64,000 nt of DNA, from positions 5,906,001 to 5,970,000 of the forward strand of contig NZ_AP023257.1 in assembly GCF_016756595.1 (NCBI RefSeq). Reading direction: 5' to 3'. A program made the position numbers and the translations under genes. Origin of the DNA: Mesorhizobium sp. L-2-11. GTDB taxonomy: Bacteria; Pseudomonadota; Alphaproteobacteria; Rhizobiales; Rhizobiaceae. The notes under the pieces are model-generated. The model made no database searches, was not told the origin of the DNA, and saw only the letters and a list, made by a program, of their open reading frames with translations. Positions 34,400-42,982 of this stretch are shown here, piece after piece (position 1 is the first letter of the stretch; each line of letters opens with the position of its first letter).

Positions 34400-35716
34400 C
34401 TACCCCGCCCCGTACAGCATCTCGTCCTGCAGCCGGCGCAAGGCGAACAGCCTGGTCGTCGGGTCGGGCGCGGCATTGGCCGATGTCAGCAGCTCGCCCT
34501 TGCTGACCGGTTTCAGCACCTTGCCGCCTTCGAGCAGGCCGACCGGCACGGCGCGGTTGGCGCGGGCCTCTTCGACAGTCATCGTCCAGGAGCGGTAGCA
34601 GGTCTCGCCGATCGCGTCGAATGTCTCTCCCGCCGCCAGATCGCGCTTGGCCACGGCGCAGACCTCGGCAACCGGCCTCGGCAACGGCACCATGTCCGGC
34701 TTGCCATAGAGCGCGATGCGCGCGGCGGTGAGCGGCACTTCCAGCGAGGTCAGATGATAGGGCCGGAAGAAGCTGTAATAGGGTCCATGGCCGATATGCA
34801 GATCGTCCATGCGCTCGATGATGCGCGGATGCGTCGCCTCGACGATGACGAACACGCCGGGCGCCACGCCTTTGCCGATGGTGTAGTCGACGACGCCCTT
34901 CCTCGACAGGATGCCGCCGTCGGTGCGCGGGATGAGCACCCTGGCCAGTTCATCGCGGTCGGCCCTGGGGCCGTGCATGCCGGCAATGTCGGGCACCAGC
35001 CCGGTGGCGTTGGCGATGGCGCACATCTCGACCATGGTCTTCGAGCCGTCGACGAATTCGACCAGCATCCGCGGGTTCATGTTGCGGCGCAGCGCTTCCG
35101 CGCGATAATCGTCAGGGACGGCGTCATGGTTGAGCGGGTTGTTCTTGCCCTTGCCGGCGCAGACGATGGTGTAGCCGAGCGCGGAGGCGAACTCGATCAG
35201 TTCCATGCAGCTCGACGGCTCGTCGCCGGCGCCGACCGAATAGACGACGCCGAGCCGATCGGCCTGCTGCTTCAGGTAACAGCCGATGGTGACGTCGGCC
35301 TCGACATTCATCATCACCAGATGCTTGCCGTGCTGCATCGCCATCAGGTCGAAATCGGCGGCGACGCCGGGCTTGCCGGTGGCGTCGATGACGACGTCGA
35401 TCAGCGGATTGGTGACCAGCATCTCGTTCGAGGTGATGGCTATTTTTCCGCTTTCGATCGCCTCGCTGAGCTTCGACGGCGTATAGGCCTCGCGCGCCAT
35501 CGCCTCATCGCCATAGGCGATGCGGATGGCATCACGCGCGGTGTGCGGGCGGCGGGTCGAGATCGCGCACACCGAAATGCCCGGCATCAGCATGCCTTGC
35601 GTCACCAGGTCGGTGCCCATCTCGCCGGAGCCGATGACGCCGATGCGCACCGGTCGGCCTTCCGCGGCACGCTTGGCGAGATCGCGGGCAAGCCCGGTCA
35701 AGGCGACATTGGTCAT
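34400..35716 (-). CDS. NAD(P)-dependent dehydrogenase with C-terminal SAF domain (homoserine-dehydrogenase-like)
   Basis: A 438-residue protein. The N-terminal Rossmann loop is IGVIGSGEMGTDL. The middle region resembles homoserine dehydrogenases (VVIDATGKPGVAAD and VYSVGAGDEPSSCMELIEFA). The C-terminus (about 355-425, from VPLPRPVAEVCAVAKRDLAA) is a SAF domain. This architecture corresponds to the predicted homoserine dehydrogenase group COG4091, whose members often act on sugar-acid derivatives. The substrate is unknown. It is transcribed toward the IS4 composite and divergently from the SDR gene. Confidence 0.85.
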   Translation of the reverse strand: MTNVALTGLARDLAKRAAEGRPVRIGVIGSGEMGTDLVTQGMLMPGISVCAISTRRPHTARDAIRIAYGDEAMAREAYTPSKLSEAIESGKIAITSNEMLVTNPLIDVVIDATGKPGVAADFDLMAMQHGKHLVMMNVEADVTIGCYLKQQADRLGVVYSVGAGDEPSSCMELIEFASALGYTIVCAGKGKNNPLNHDAVPDDYRAEALRRNMNPRMLVEFVDGSKTMVEMCAIANATGLVPDIAGMHGPRADRDELARVLIPRTDGGILSRKGVVDYTIGKGVAPGVFVIVEATHPRIIERMDDLHIGHGPYYSFFRPYHLTSLEVPLTAARIALYGKPDMVPLPRPVAEVCAVAKRDLAAGETFDAIGETCYRSWTMTVEEARANRAVPVGLLEGGKVLKPVSKGELLTSANAAPDPTTRLFALRRLQDEMLYGAG

Positions 35717-35915
35717 GCGCAAGTCCACTGCTTTTAGTTTGAACGGGGAATAGCAGGGAATGGCAGCCTTTTGCCAACGAAACCGGCCGCCGCCGATAAT
35801 TTCTTGTGGCTGGCTTTCACACCACGAGCGGATAGTCTTCCACCCCAGAAGTGTCGAGCGATGAAGAGACCGTCCTGACGGGGCGCGTCCCGACGGATTT
35901 TCACGGGAGGTTGAG

Positions 35916-36689
35916 ATGACAAACGAGTTCACGCCGAAATTCGATCTGGCTGACAAGGTGGTGCTGGTCACCGGCGCCTCGCGCGGCATCGGGCGCGCTT
36001 GTGCGCTCGCCTGCGCCGGCTCCGGCGCGGACATAATCGTTGGCGTTCGCAGCGCTGCCGACGGCGCGGATATTACCGCCGAAATTGAGCGCATCGGCCG
36101 GCGCGCACTGGCGGTACAGATGGATCTCACCGATCTGGCGACGGTGCGAAAGGCTGTCGCCGACGCCCACGCCGCCTTCGACCGCATCGACGTTCTGGTC
36201 AACAATGTCGGGCTCGGGCCTGAAAACCTCGCGGAGAACGTGACGGAAGCCGATTTCGACCTCACCGTGAACGTCAACCTCAAAGGCACGTTCTTCACCA
36301 CCCAGGCGGTCGGACGGCTGATGATCGAGCAGAAATCCGGGCGCATCGTCAACATCAGTTCTCAGGCCGGCACGGTGACGCTGAAGGGCGAAGCGATCTA
36401 CTGCATGACCAAGGCGGCAATAAACCACCTCACCCGCTGCCTCGCGGCCGAATGGGCGCAGCACAAGATCACCGTCAACAGCGTCGCGCCGACCTTCATC
36501 TGGACCGACGGAACACGGCCCTCGCTCGCCGATCCAGACTTTCATGCCCATGTGCTCGGCCACATCCCGCTCGGCCGCATCGGTGATCCTATCGATGTCG
36601 CGGGAACCGTGGTGTTCCTCGCCTCGCCCGCCGCGTCGATGATCACCGGCGCGAATTTACTGGTCGATGGCGGCTGGTCGGTGGCGTGA
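35916..36689 (+). CDS. SDR-family oxidoreductase
   Basis: A 257-residue classical short-chain dehydrogenase. The cofactor loop is TGASRGIG (20-26), followed by DVLVNNVG, Ser148/149 in NISSQAG and the catalytic YCMTK (Tyr162, Lys166). The C-terminal PAASMITGANLLVDGGWS is typical. It is likely a sugar or polyol dehydrogenase, given divergent pairing with the SAF-domain dehydrogenase (inference). A GGGAGG ribosome site precedes the ATG. Confidence 0.9.
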   Translation: MTNEFTPKFDLADKVVLVTGASRGIGRACALACAGSGADIIVGVRSAADGADITAEIERIGRRALAVQMDLTDLATVRKAVADAHAAFDRIDVLVNNVGLGPENLAENVTEADFDLTVNVNLKGTFFTTQAVGRLMIEQKSGRIVNISSQAGTVTLKGEAIYCMTKAAINHLTRCLAAEWAQHKITVNSVAPTFIWTDGTRPSLADPDFHAHVLGHIPLGRIGDPIDVAGTVVFLASPAASMITGANLLVDGGWSVA

Positions 36690-36890
36690 GCGAACCGGTC
36701 GTCTCGCCAATGGCAGCAAAGATACGTCTGGACAAACACGGCACTTGCCCCGACAGGCTGTCACGCTTACGCAGTCATGCCGTCACAGCGCCGGCAGGCG
36801 GCCGGGCACTACGAACTTGACAACGGCACAGTCTTTCAAAATGAGTGAAATCACGATTAACACGATTAATAGAGAAGCGGCACAAGGCAG

Positions 36891-37625
36891 ATGGGCGAGA
36901 CAGATATGGCATGGAGCGAAAGAAAGACCGGTTACAGCAAAGGCCGCTATTTCAAACAAATGGGCCTTGCGCTGCTGGTGCTCGTCTTTCTCATCGCTCT
37001 GCCGCTCGCCTTTCTTCCCGAAGACTTACTGAAATTCTACCTCAGCGAGGGCGGTCCCATCGAAGTCTTCTCGGCCGCCGCCTATCTGATCGTCGTGGCG
37101 ACGCTTGTGCGGGAAATGTCCTATCGGGAGTTGCTCAAGCGCTGGTACCTTGTCGCCATCGCGATCGCGATGTGCCTGCGCGAATTGGACTTCCATGCGC
37201 ATTTCACCACCCACAACATCACCAAGACCACCCTCTATATCTCGCCTGACGTGCCGCTGTGGGAAAAGCTAATCGGCGCGACGGTGGTCATCGCGCTCGC
37301 CGTCGCCTTCTATCGTCTCCTCAAAGGCGGCCTGCCCAGCTTTGTGCACGGGCTTCGCCACGGCGAGGCGACTGCCGTTGCCATTGCCGCCGCCATCGGT
37401 TGCGCCGTCCTTTCGAAGGCCATCGACGGGGCGCCGTCAAATCTCACCTTTCTCGGCATCCATCTCGCTCGGATCGATACCTCGACAGTGTTCGAGGAAA
37501 TCTTCGAATTGGGAATCCCGATCTTTCTGGCCATCGCGGCATTCGCGGCCTTTCCGACGCAGGAGGGTTTCGCAAAAAGAGCCGCGGGACAGGTCGCGCC
37601 GAACAAGCCAAGATCCGTCAGCTGA
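36891..37625 (+). CDS. Uncharacterised multi-pass membrane protein
   Basis: A 244-residue protein with about six hydrophobic segments (ALLVLVFLIALPLAFL, IEVFSAAAYLIVVATLV, LIGATVVIALAVAFYRLL and others). Conserved-looking charged residues lie between helices (CLRELDFHAHF and STVFEEIFELGIPIF). I do not recognise a characterised family. It stands alone, with AAGGCAG upstream. A second ATG at 36906 is possible. Confidence 0.75.
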   Translation: MGETDMAWSERKTGYSKGRYFKQMGLALLVLVFLIALPLAFLPEDLLKFYLSEGGPIEVFSAAAYLIVVATLVREMSYRELLKRWYLVAIAIAMCLRELDFHAHFTTHNITKTTLYISPDVPLWEKLIGATVVIALAVAFYRLLKGGLPSFVHGLRHGEATAVAIAAAIGCAVLSKAIDGAPSNLTFLGIHLARIDTSTVFEEIFELGIPIFLAIAAFAAFPTQEGFAKRAAGQVAPNKPRSVS

Positions 37626-37640
37626 TTGCTCTGCCACGCC

Positions 37641-37700
37641 TTCGTCATCCCAGGGCAAGCAAGGAGCGGAGCGACGCGGCGCAGACCCTGGGATGACGAA
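37641..37700. repeat. Palindromic intergenic repeat
   Basis: Perfect 15-base inverted arms (TTCGTCATCCCAGGG and its complement) surround an AGCAAGGAGCGGAGCGACGC loop. This is a recurrent rhizobial intergenic palindrome. It follows the membrane protein gene by 15 bases and may act as a weak terminator. Confidence 0.75.
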
Positions 37701-37800
37701 GTGGAGGGGTGTTTCGGCCAATCTCCTGGGTTTGCCAGCTGCCACGCTCTGGTCCGCCCCGGTACTGCCCCTATCTGCTTGACAAGCAGGTGAGGCAAAC

Positions 37801-38718
37801 ATGTGGGATGTGGCGAAAGAGGCCTGGATACTGCTAAAGGAGAGCGTCCTCGGCTTCATCAATGACAATGCCTTGAGCCACGGGGCAGCGATGGCGTTCT
37901 ATGCCACAACCTCGCTCGCGCCGATCCTGCTCATCGTCGTCGCCATCGCAGGCATGGCCTTCGGAAACGATGCGGCACGGCTGGCGCTTTCGGCCCAGAT
38001 GGCGGGCCTGATGGGTCCGCAGAGCGCCGAGCTCCTGCAGGCGGCGATCGAGAACGCATCAAACAAGGAAGCGGGGACTCTTGCCAGCATACTGGGGCTC
38101 GTCACGCTGTTGGTTACCGCATCCGGCGTGTTCGGCGAAATGCAGCTTGCCCTCAACGAGATCTGGAAAGTCAAGCCGGGCGGCACCTCGATTTCACGTC
38201 TGGTGCGGGCCCGAGCTGCCAGCCTGGGTCTCGTCGCAGCACTTGGCTTTCTGCTGCTGGTGTCGCTGGTCGCAAGCGCGGCAATATCGGCGCTTGCAGA
38301 TATTATCAACGCATATCTGCCGTTTGGCACCCTCATCCTCAGCGCTATCAACGCGATCGTTTCGTTTGCGCTGATCGCGCTGCTGTTTGCGGCAATCTAC
38401 AAGGTCCTGCCCGACCGCACGCTGCAATGGCGCGACGTCGGCGTTGGCGCCGTCGTAACGGCGCTTCTCTTCACCATCGGCAAGTCGCTGATCGGCTGGT
38501 ATATCGGGACCAGCGCCGTCGCATCGTCATATGGCGCAGCCGGTGCACTGCTCGTCGTGCTGCTGTGGGTCTTTTATTCCTCCGAGATCTTTCTGCTGGG
38601 CGCCGAATTCACACGAGCCTACTCGGTTCGACATGGCAGCCGGTCCGATCTGGAGGCGACCATTGAAGCAAGCAAATCGCGAACAGAAGCCGGCGGCGGC
38701 CAGCATCGAAACGTCTGA
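37801..38718 (+). CDS. YihY/BrkB family membrane protein
   Basis: A 305-residue protein with six predicted membrane helices. Family motifs are LSHGAAMAFYATTSLAPILL near the start, SGVFGEMQLALNEIWKVKP in the middle and SSYGAAGALLVVLLWVFYSS near the end. YihY/BrkB proteins were once labelled RNase BN, and their true role is unclear. The hydrophilic C-terminal tail is short. Confidence 0.92.
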   Translation: MWDVAKEAWILLKESVLGFINDNALSHGAAMAFYATTSLAPILLIVVAIAGMAFGNDAARLALSAQMAGLMGPQSAELLQAAIENASNKEAGTLASILGLVTLLVTASGVFGEMQLALNEIWKVKPGGTSISRLVRARAASLGLVAALGFLLLVSLVASAAISALADIINAYLPFGTLILSAINAIVSFALIALLFAAIYKVLPDRTLQWRDVGVGAVVTALLFTIGKSLIGWYIGTSAVASSYGAAGALLVVLLWVFYSSEIFLLGAEFTRAYSVRHGSRSDLEATIEASKSRTEAGGGQHRNV

Positions 38719-38749
38719 GAACGAAGTCTGGTTTTTTTCAGCCGGCGGC

Positions 38750-39034
38750 TCACTGCCTCCCCAAGCCACTACCTCCATCAACACCGGCGCTAAAACGCCC
38801 GCCGCGGCGCCCTGAGGCGAGCATGGCTTTGGGGTTATCCGGTCGCAGCGACGCGCGAAGTTCCTTCGCCGCAGCCACCAGCTTGGCGCGGTCGCTGCCA
38901 TATCTCCTGATCAACTGATGAACTTGCGCCGGGGTGATGCCGTTCTGCCGGGCAAAATGCCTCACCACATAATCCTCGCTGCCAGAAATCCGATCCCGGT
39001 GGCGAGGATAGAGCTTCGCCGCGTCGGCTGCCAT
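38750..39034 (-). CDS. DUF3606-type small protein
   Basis: A 94-residue basic protein. The segment DRISGSEDYVVRHFARQNGI followed by TPAQVHQLIRRYGSDRAKL matches the short helical DUF3606 fold common in rhizobial stress regions. The C-terminal 25 residues are Gly/Arg rich. The start has AAAGGAG just upstream. It is one of several small stress-type genes between 38.7 and 42.8 kb. Confidence 0.8.
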   Translation of the reverse strand: MAADAAKLYPRHRDRISGSEDYVVRHFARQNGITPAQVHQLIRRYGSDRAKLVAAAKELRASLRPDNPKAMLASGRRGGRFSAGVDGGSGLGRQ

Positions 39035-39272
39035 GTTTTACTCTCCTTTGTCGCGTTTGCTCACGATGTATGATTGGCCAACGCGACACAGGCGATTTCG
39101 TTGCCGCATTCGACACTAAAGCGCCTTTTCGCCGCAGCCGGGACGCACGGCCACAGCAATCAGACCGAAGCACGCCTTTGGTCTAATCCAGACGTCGATT
39201 TTTCGAGACTCAGTCCTCTGGCACGCGCATGATGCGGGCGGGGAGAACAATATGGGCAGGGAGGAAAAAGCC

Positions 39273-39536
39273 ATGCGTGAATTGCCAAAGAGCATTGACG
39301 CAGACGTTGTCATCGAGATCAGCAGGCTGCTCGACGACCGTGCGAAGTCGGCACCAGTGCCAGTCCACAAGCTTGCCGCGATGATCTCGAATAGTGTCGA
39401 GACCGACTTGCCGACAGCTTCCATTGAAGAGTTGATCGTTGAAATGGCCATGACCCGCCAACTCCCGATGCTGTTCGATCTACCGGACGCGGATACAGAC
39501 AACGTCATATCGATCGCCTTGGCGCGCGCCACCTGA
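39273..39536 (+). CDS. Small hypothetical protein
   Basis: An 87-residue acidic, helical protein (MRELPKSIDADVVIEISRLL to ISIALARAT). It has no recognised domain, signal or membrane segment. The ATG at 39273 has a strong GGGAGG site about 8 bases upstream. An ATG at 39252 with GGGAGAA is the alternative and adds 7 residues. Real coding status is supported by the ribosome site and sensible amino-acid use only. Confidence 0.6.
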   Translation: MRELPKSIDADVVIEISRLLDDRAKSAPVPVHKLAAMISNSVETDLPTASIEELIVEMAMTRQLPMLFDLPDADTDNVISIALARAT

Positions 39537-39733
39537 TCCGGCTGAGGAAGCTTGCCGTCGAGTGTGATTTCAAGACGCGGATCGCCTGCTCGAATTCGCC
39601 CGCTGGTTTCAGCCGGCGGCTTTTGCTGCGTCGCCAATAATAATCGTCTCAATAAATAATCGTCATGGCGGTCGGCCGTCGGGAACGTGTGCTGTCCGTT
39701 TGCATTTCCCTTTGAGAAGCAAAGGAGGAATTC

Positions 39734-39934
39734 ATGAACTGGGATCAAATCAAGGGAAAATGGATGCAGTTCAAGGGTAGGGCCAAGGAGCAATGGGGTG
39801 ACCTCACCGACGACGACCTTGACCGCATCGAGGGCAATCGTGACCAACTCGCAGGCCGTATCCAGGAGCGCTACGGAATCGCCAAGGAAGAGGCAGAGCG
39901 CCAGGTGGATGACTGGTCCAGAAGCCTCACCTGA
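39734..39934 (+). CDS. CsbD family stress-response protein
   Basis: A 66-residue hydrophilic protein. MNWDQIKGKWMQFKGRAKEQ followed by WGDLTDDDLDRIEG is diagnostic of CsbD, a small protein family usually under general stress control. A near-perfect ribosome site (AAAGGAGG) precedes the start. A GC-rich hairpin follows 24 bases after the stop. Confidence 0.95.
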   Translation: MNWDQIKGKWMQFKGRAKEQWGDLTDDDLDRIEGNRDQLAGRIQERYGIAKEEAERQVDDWSRSLT

Positions 39935-39957
39935 GTCTTCAATATCAAGAATATCAA

Positions 39958-39982
39958 GGCTGCGCCGTCGATCGGCGCAGCC
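39958..39982 (+). terminator. Hairpin after csbD-like gene
   Basis: A perfect 10-base-pair stem (GGCTGCGCCG with CGGCGCAGCC) with a 5-base loop. No U-run follows, so it may stabilise the 3' end or terminate weakly. Confidence 0.6.
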
Positions 39983-40072
39983 TCGGCATCATCCGAACTC
40001 ACGCTCGGAAATGAGGTGCATGCGACGGCGGCGAGCTGATCTGCGCCAGCCGTCGCTCCCGGATTTTCGGAG

Positions 40073-40273
40073 CTAGCGCGCCGATTGTCTCTTGGCCTGC
40101 ACGGCGACGGCGGTGAGGAAAGCCGTTGCGGCAGTATCGCACGCCGCTCGCGACGGGCTATAGGCGAAAAGGATCAGTTCGGCAGCTCTTGTCGTCAGGC
40201 CGTGCTTTTTAGCGAAAGCAGTTATTTCGTAAGGCTCGTCGTGGTCTATGGCCAGTTCGTAGTCTTCATTCAT
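40073..40273 (-). CDS. Small hypothetical protein, DUF3606-like
   Basis: A 66-residue protein beginning MNEDYELAIDHDEPYEITAF. The part after it (AKKHGLTTRAAELILFAYSP) resembles the helix pair of DUF3606-like proteins, though similarity is weak. GGGAGGAAG lies just upstream of the ATG. It sits alone, convergent with the CsbD gene, in the small-protein region. Confidence 0.65.
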   Translation of the reverse strand: MNEDYELAIDHDEPYEITAFAKKHGLTTRAAELILFAYSPSRAACDTAATAFLTAVAVQAKRQSAR

Positions 40274-40586
40274 TGCTTCCTCCCGTTTGCGACGTTCCTC
40301 GCCTTGGCCCCTCCGCGGCGCAAGGATTAACTTCCCCGGTCTTGAGAGAGTATACCAATTGGAGATTGCAAAAGCCCTGGGGCGAACGTCCGCTGCTTTT
40401 ATCGCGGCCATGCTCCCAACGGAACGGGAGCAGCGGGCCAGCATGCCTATCACTTCGGCGCCAGCCGTGCTGGCCTGTTCATCAATCCGCCTGATACGCC
40501 GTATTGACGGGCAGCCCCATTTTGTCCGCTGCACATCCAAAAAGATTATATGATGGCGCTGATACGCACGTGGTCGACGCAAGCCA
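40274..40586. other. Gap with no convincing gene
   Basis: About 310 bases between two divergent genes. A forward frame encoding ALGRTSAAFIAAMLPTE is open but has no ribosome site or recognised family. Promoters for both neighbours must lie here. Confidence 0.4.
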
Positions 40587-41501
40587 ATGCCGATCTTTTC
40601 AGTCAAGCACACGACCGTCTATCGCTACACGCAGCCGGTGACGTTCGGCGAGCACCGGCTGATGTTCAGGCCGCGCGACAGTTTCGATCAGCGACTTCTG
40701 GATCACGCCCTGTTTGTCGACCCCGAGCCGAAAGAGATTGGCTGGATCCACGACGTTTTCGGAAACTGCGTTGCGGTCATCGATTTCAGCGGCGCGGGCG
40801 ACGAACTGCGTTTCGTGACAGACATCCGGCTCGATCATACGCCGCAGCATGCGCCTGATTTTCGTATCGACGACGCAGCACTCAGCTACCCATTTTCCTA
40901 CGATCCCGACGAGGCAACCGACCTCACCCAAACCATCGAGCGCCATCACCTCGATGACGGCGACGAGATCGGCAAATGGGCACGACAGTTCGTCAGTGCC
41001 AAAGGGCGCACCGGGACCGGCAAATTGCTAATGACGCTTTGCTACGCCATACACGAGAGCTTTGTTTATTCGCGTCGAACCGAATCAGGGACGCAACCGC
41101 CTCTTATGACCTTGCACCTGCGTCGAGGCACATGCCGGGACTTTGCGCTGTTCATGATGGAAGCGGTTCGTTCGCTCGGTTTTGCCGCCCGTTTTGTGAC
41201 CGGCTATGTCTATGTGCCGAACCGCGACAGCGGTTCTGTCGTCGGCGGCGGGTCGACGCATGCCTGGTGCCAGGTCTATCTGCCTGGCGCGGGTTGGGTC
41301 GAGTTCGATCCCACCAACGGCATTGTCGGCAACCGGGACCTGATCAGGGTGGCTGTGGCCAGGCATCCCGGGCAAGCCATCCCGCTTTCAGGAAGCTACT
41401 GCGGAAGCGCGTCGAGCTTTCTCGGCATGACGGTGGAGGTCAAGGTGGTGAGGGAAGTCGGCATCAACAAAGGCGCCAGCCCGCCGCGCCTTTCGGCATG
41501 A
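40587..41501 (+). CDS. Transglutaminase-like cysteine peptidase family protein
   Basis: A 304-residue cytoplasmic protein. The N-terminal beta domain starts FSVKHTTVYRYTQPVTFGEH and the transglutaminase core has a complete triad: Cys183 in RRGTCRDFA, His225 in STHAWCQVYL and Asp241 in WVEFDPTNG. Such proteins are usually peptidases or amide-bond-modifying enzymes of unknown target, often beside ATP-grasp/alpha-E genes, which are absent here. Confidence 0.92.
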   Translation: MPIFSVKHTTVYRYTQPVTFGEHRLMFRPRDSFDQRLLDHALFVDPEPKEIGWIHDVFGNCVAVIDFSGAGDELRFVTDIRLDHTPQHAPDFRIDDAALSYPFSYDPDEATDLTQTIERHHLDDGDEIGKWARQFVSAKGRTGTGKLLMTLCYAIHESFVYSRRTESGTQPPLMTLHLRRGTCRDFALFMMEAVRSLGFAARFVTGYVYVPNRDSGSVVGGGSTHAWCQVYLPGAGWVEFDPTNGIVGNRDLIRVAVARHPGQAIPLSGSYCGSASSFLGMTVEVKVVREVGINKGASPPRLSA

Positions 41502-41524
41502 CGGGCTTCAGCGCGAGGGTCACG

Positions 41525-41824
41525 TCAGTCGTAGACCTTCACAATCTTGCGGGTACCTGGATCGACCAGGACAGTTCGGCCCTCGATGACGACGTAGCGG
41601 TACTGAACGTCCGGCACCTCGTAAAGCTCGACTGTTTCGGGCAAAGCTGTGCCGATGTTGAGTTCCACGCCAGGAAGGCTGAGTGATGCCACCGGTTTCT
41701 TTTTCACGTATTCCCGGATCACAACGTCCTGCTCGGGTTGAATAATGACGTCCTGAGCGGCGGCGGCGCCGACACCGACGAGCAGAAGGACGCCTGCCGC
41801 AGCCAATGTAAGTTGCTTTCCCAT
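41525..41824 (-). CDS. DUF1236 secreted small protein
   Basis: A 99-residue protein with a clean signal peptide (KQLTLAAAGVLLLVGVGAAA then AQD). The mature part is LNIGTALPETVELYEVPDVQ followed by YRYVVIEGRTVLVDPGTRKI, the DUF1236 signature common in rhizobia. It is predicted periplasmic. The ATG at 41824 has GGAGGC 5 bases upstream. A TTG four codons earlier is less likely. Confidence 0.88.
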   Translation of the reverse strand: MGKQLTLAAAGVLLLVGVGAAAAQDVIIQPEQDVVIREYVKKKPVASLSLPGVELNIGTALPETVELYEVPDVQYRYVVIEGRTVLVDPGTRKIVKVYD

Positions 41825-41987
41825 AATAGCCTCCAAGCAACCTTCAGCTGCGGTGCTTGATTGCTGCCGCGGCGGGTTGCATGGTTATCTCAACGATGCG
41901 GAGCAATTCTTGTTCCACCGGCTGTGCGCGAACCGGCTGCCAGGGCCCTATCAACGCTGATGTTTGGCGGCGCCCGCGAACACCCGC

Positions 41988-42161
41988 TCAAGGGCTGGTT
42001 TCTTTTTGAGGCGGCGCGTTTGGGACTGGACAATCAGCCTGTGGCCATTTTTCACACGGAGAGGGCTTGTCGCCAGCGTCGCCATAACGTTCCACGAGTT
42101 TTGCGAAGCCGTAGGCGAAGGCGGAAAGCAGCGCCAGGATAACCACTATGCGAGCGGCCAT
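41988..42161 (-). CDS. Very small membrane-anchored protein (57 aa)
   Basis: A minus-strand ATG at 42161 opens a 57-residue frame: a signal-anchor helix (RIVVILALLSAFAYGFAKL) followed by a hydrophilic tail with two cysteines (PSPCEKWPQADCPVP) ending KETSP. Codon use is regular. A TATAAT sits 6 bases before the ATG with no ribosome site, so the message could be leaderless. No family is recognised. Support comes from the clear membrane helix and the promoter-like element. Confidence 0.55.
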   Translation of the reverse strand: MAARIVVILALLSAFAYGFAKLVERYGDAGDKPSPCEKWPQADCPVPNAPPQKETSP

Positions 42162-42271
42162 ACGGGATTATAGCAGAATCCTGCGGCGCCATCGTCCCGG
42201 ACCATATGCGCTTTCGGCCCGGTTCCGCCGTGAGGGGCGGGGCGACTGCGCAACCGTAACGCGCGGTACTG

Positions 42272-42499
42272 CTACCCAGAGGGTGCATCGAAATCGATGA
42301 CAAATCCCGCGTCGATGGCGCTTCGCGCAATGAGATCGCCAATTTGCCAATCCGTGAGGTCGCAAAGTGGAAACATCTCCCTCACGGCGATGGTCACTTC
42401 GAGGATCGAGACGCTCGGATTGTCGACATGATCGATCAGATAGCCGACAATCGCTTGCCGAACATCCAGGGAATTTGGCTTCTGCAACGGTGCGGACAT
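42272..42499 (-). CDS. Small hypothetical protein, second of a pair
   Basis: A 75-residue soluble protein (MSAPLQKPNSLDVRQAIVGY to VIDFDAPSG) with a helical core around LTDWQIGDLIARSAIDAG. No domain is recognised. It starts 7 bases after the stop of the upstream small gene, indicating cotranscription. The ribosome site is weak (CGGAA). Confidence 0.65.
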   Translation of the reverse strand: MSAPLQKPNSLDVRQAIVGYLIDHVDNPSVSILEVTIAVREMFPLCDLTDWQIGDLIARSAIDAGFVIDFDAPSG

Positions 42500-42506
42500 T
42501 TCCGGC

Positions 42507-42752
42507 CTAAGAATGCAGCCGTGGTTCTGGGACATCGGCTGTTTTGGCGTCGAACGCGACGGGCACGCCGTGCACCACGCATGCCGCCGCCAGCATCTCC
42601 TCCAACTCATGATTGGTGGCCTTGCAGGCCGGCATGAGTGTTCGAATGGCGCGGATCGCCTGTGCGATCGAGAGATACCGGGCCTTGCCTCTGGAAAGGA
42701 CATAGGCCTCAGCCGCGCCTTCAACTGAGATTGTGTGAAAAGTGTTGCTCAT
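42507..42752 (-). CDS. Small hypothetical protein, first of a pair
   Basis: An 81-residue soluble protein starting MSNTFHTISVEGAAEAYVLS and containing ARYLSIAQAIRAIRTLMPAC, a helical region with conserved-looking Cys. GGAGG lies just upstream of the start. No characterised family is recognised. It forms a likely two-gene operon with the 75-residue gene downstream. Confidence 0.7.
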   Translation of the reverse strand: MSNTFHTISVEGAAEAYVLSRGKARYLSIAQAIRAIRTLMPACKATNHELEEMLAAACVVHGVPVAFDAKTADVPEPRLHS

Positions 42753-42876
42753 CAACAGTTCCTCCCTGCATACGACTTTCGTCTAATATGCGGCGGCCTT
42801 CAAGCTTATGTCTGATTTCGAACAATCGGTCGGAGGCTAAGGCGCGTGGCCTTTGACCGGGCGACGCGCTTCGGCC

Positions 42877-42982
42877 TGCATGCCTGTCGCTATCCAAAAA
42901 CCCGCTGCACACCCTCGAGTCGGGCCGCGGGCTGGTCCAAGGCTGGATCAGGCCCCGAGGGCATGCTCTTGCGAGGCATGCA
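42877..42982. repeat. Palindromic intergenic repeat (AAAACCCGCTGC family), copy 2
   Basis: It begins and ends with TGCATGCC/GGCATGCA arms. It contains ATCCAAAAACCCGCTGCACA and CCTCGAGTC, which match the core of the 22648-22723 repeat. It ends exactly at the stop of the Crp/Fnr gene and could serve as its terminator. Confidence 0.6.

Noticed and set aside
39680..39733. EcfG-type general stress promoter before the CsbD gene
   Set aside because: A GGAAC is present, but the spacing to the nearest CGTT (about 10 bases) is too short for the usual 16-17.
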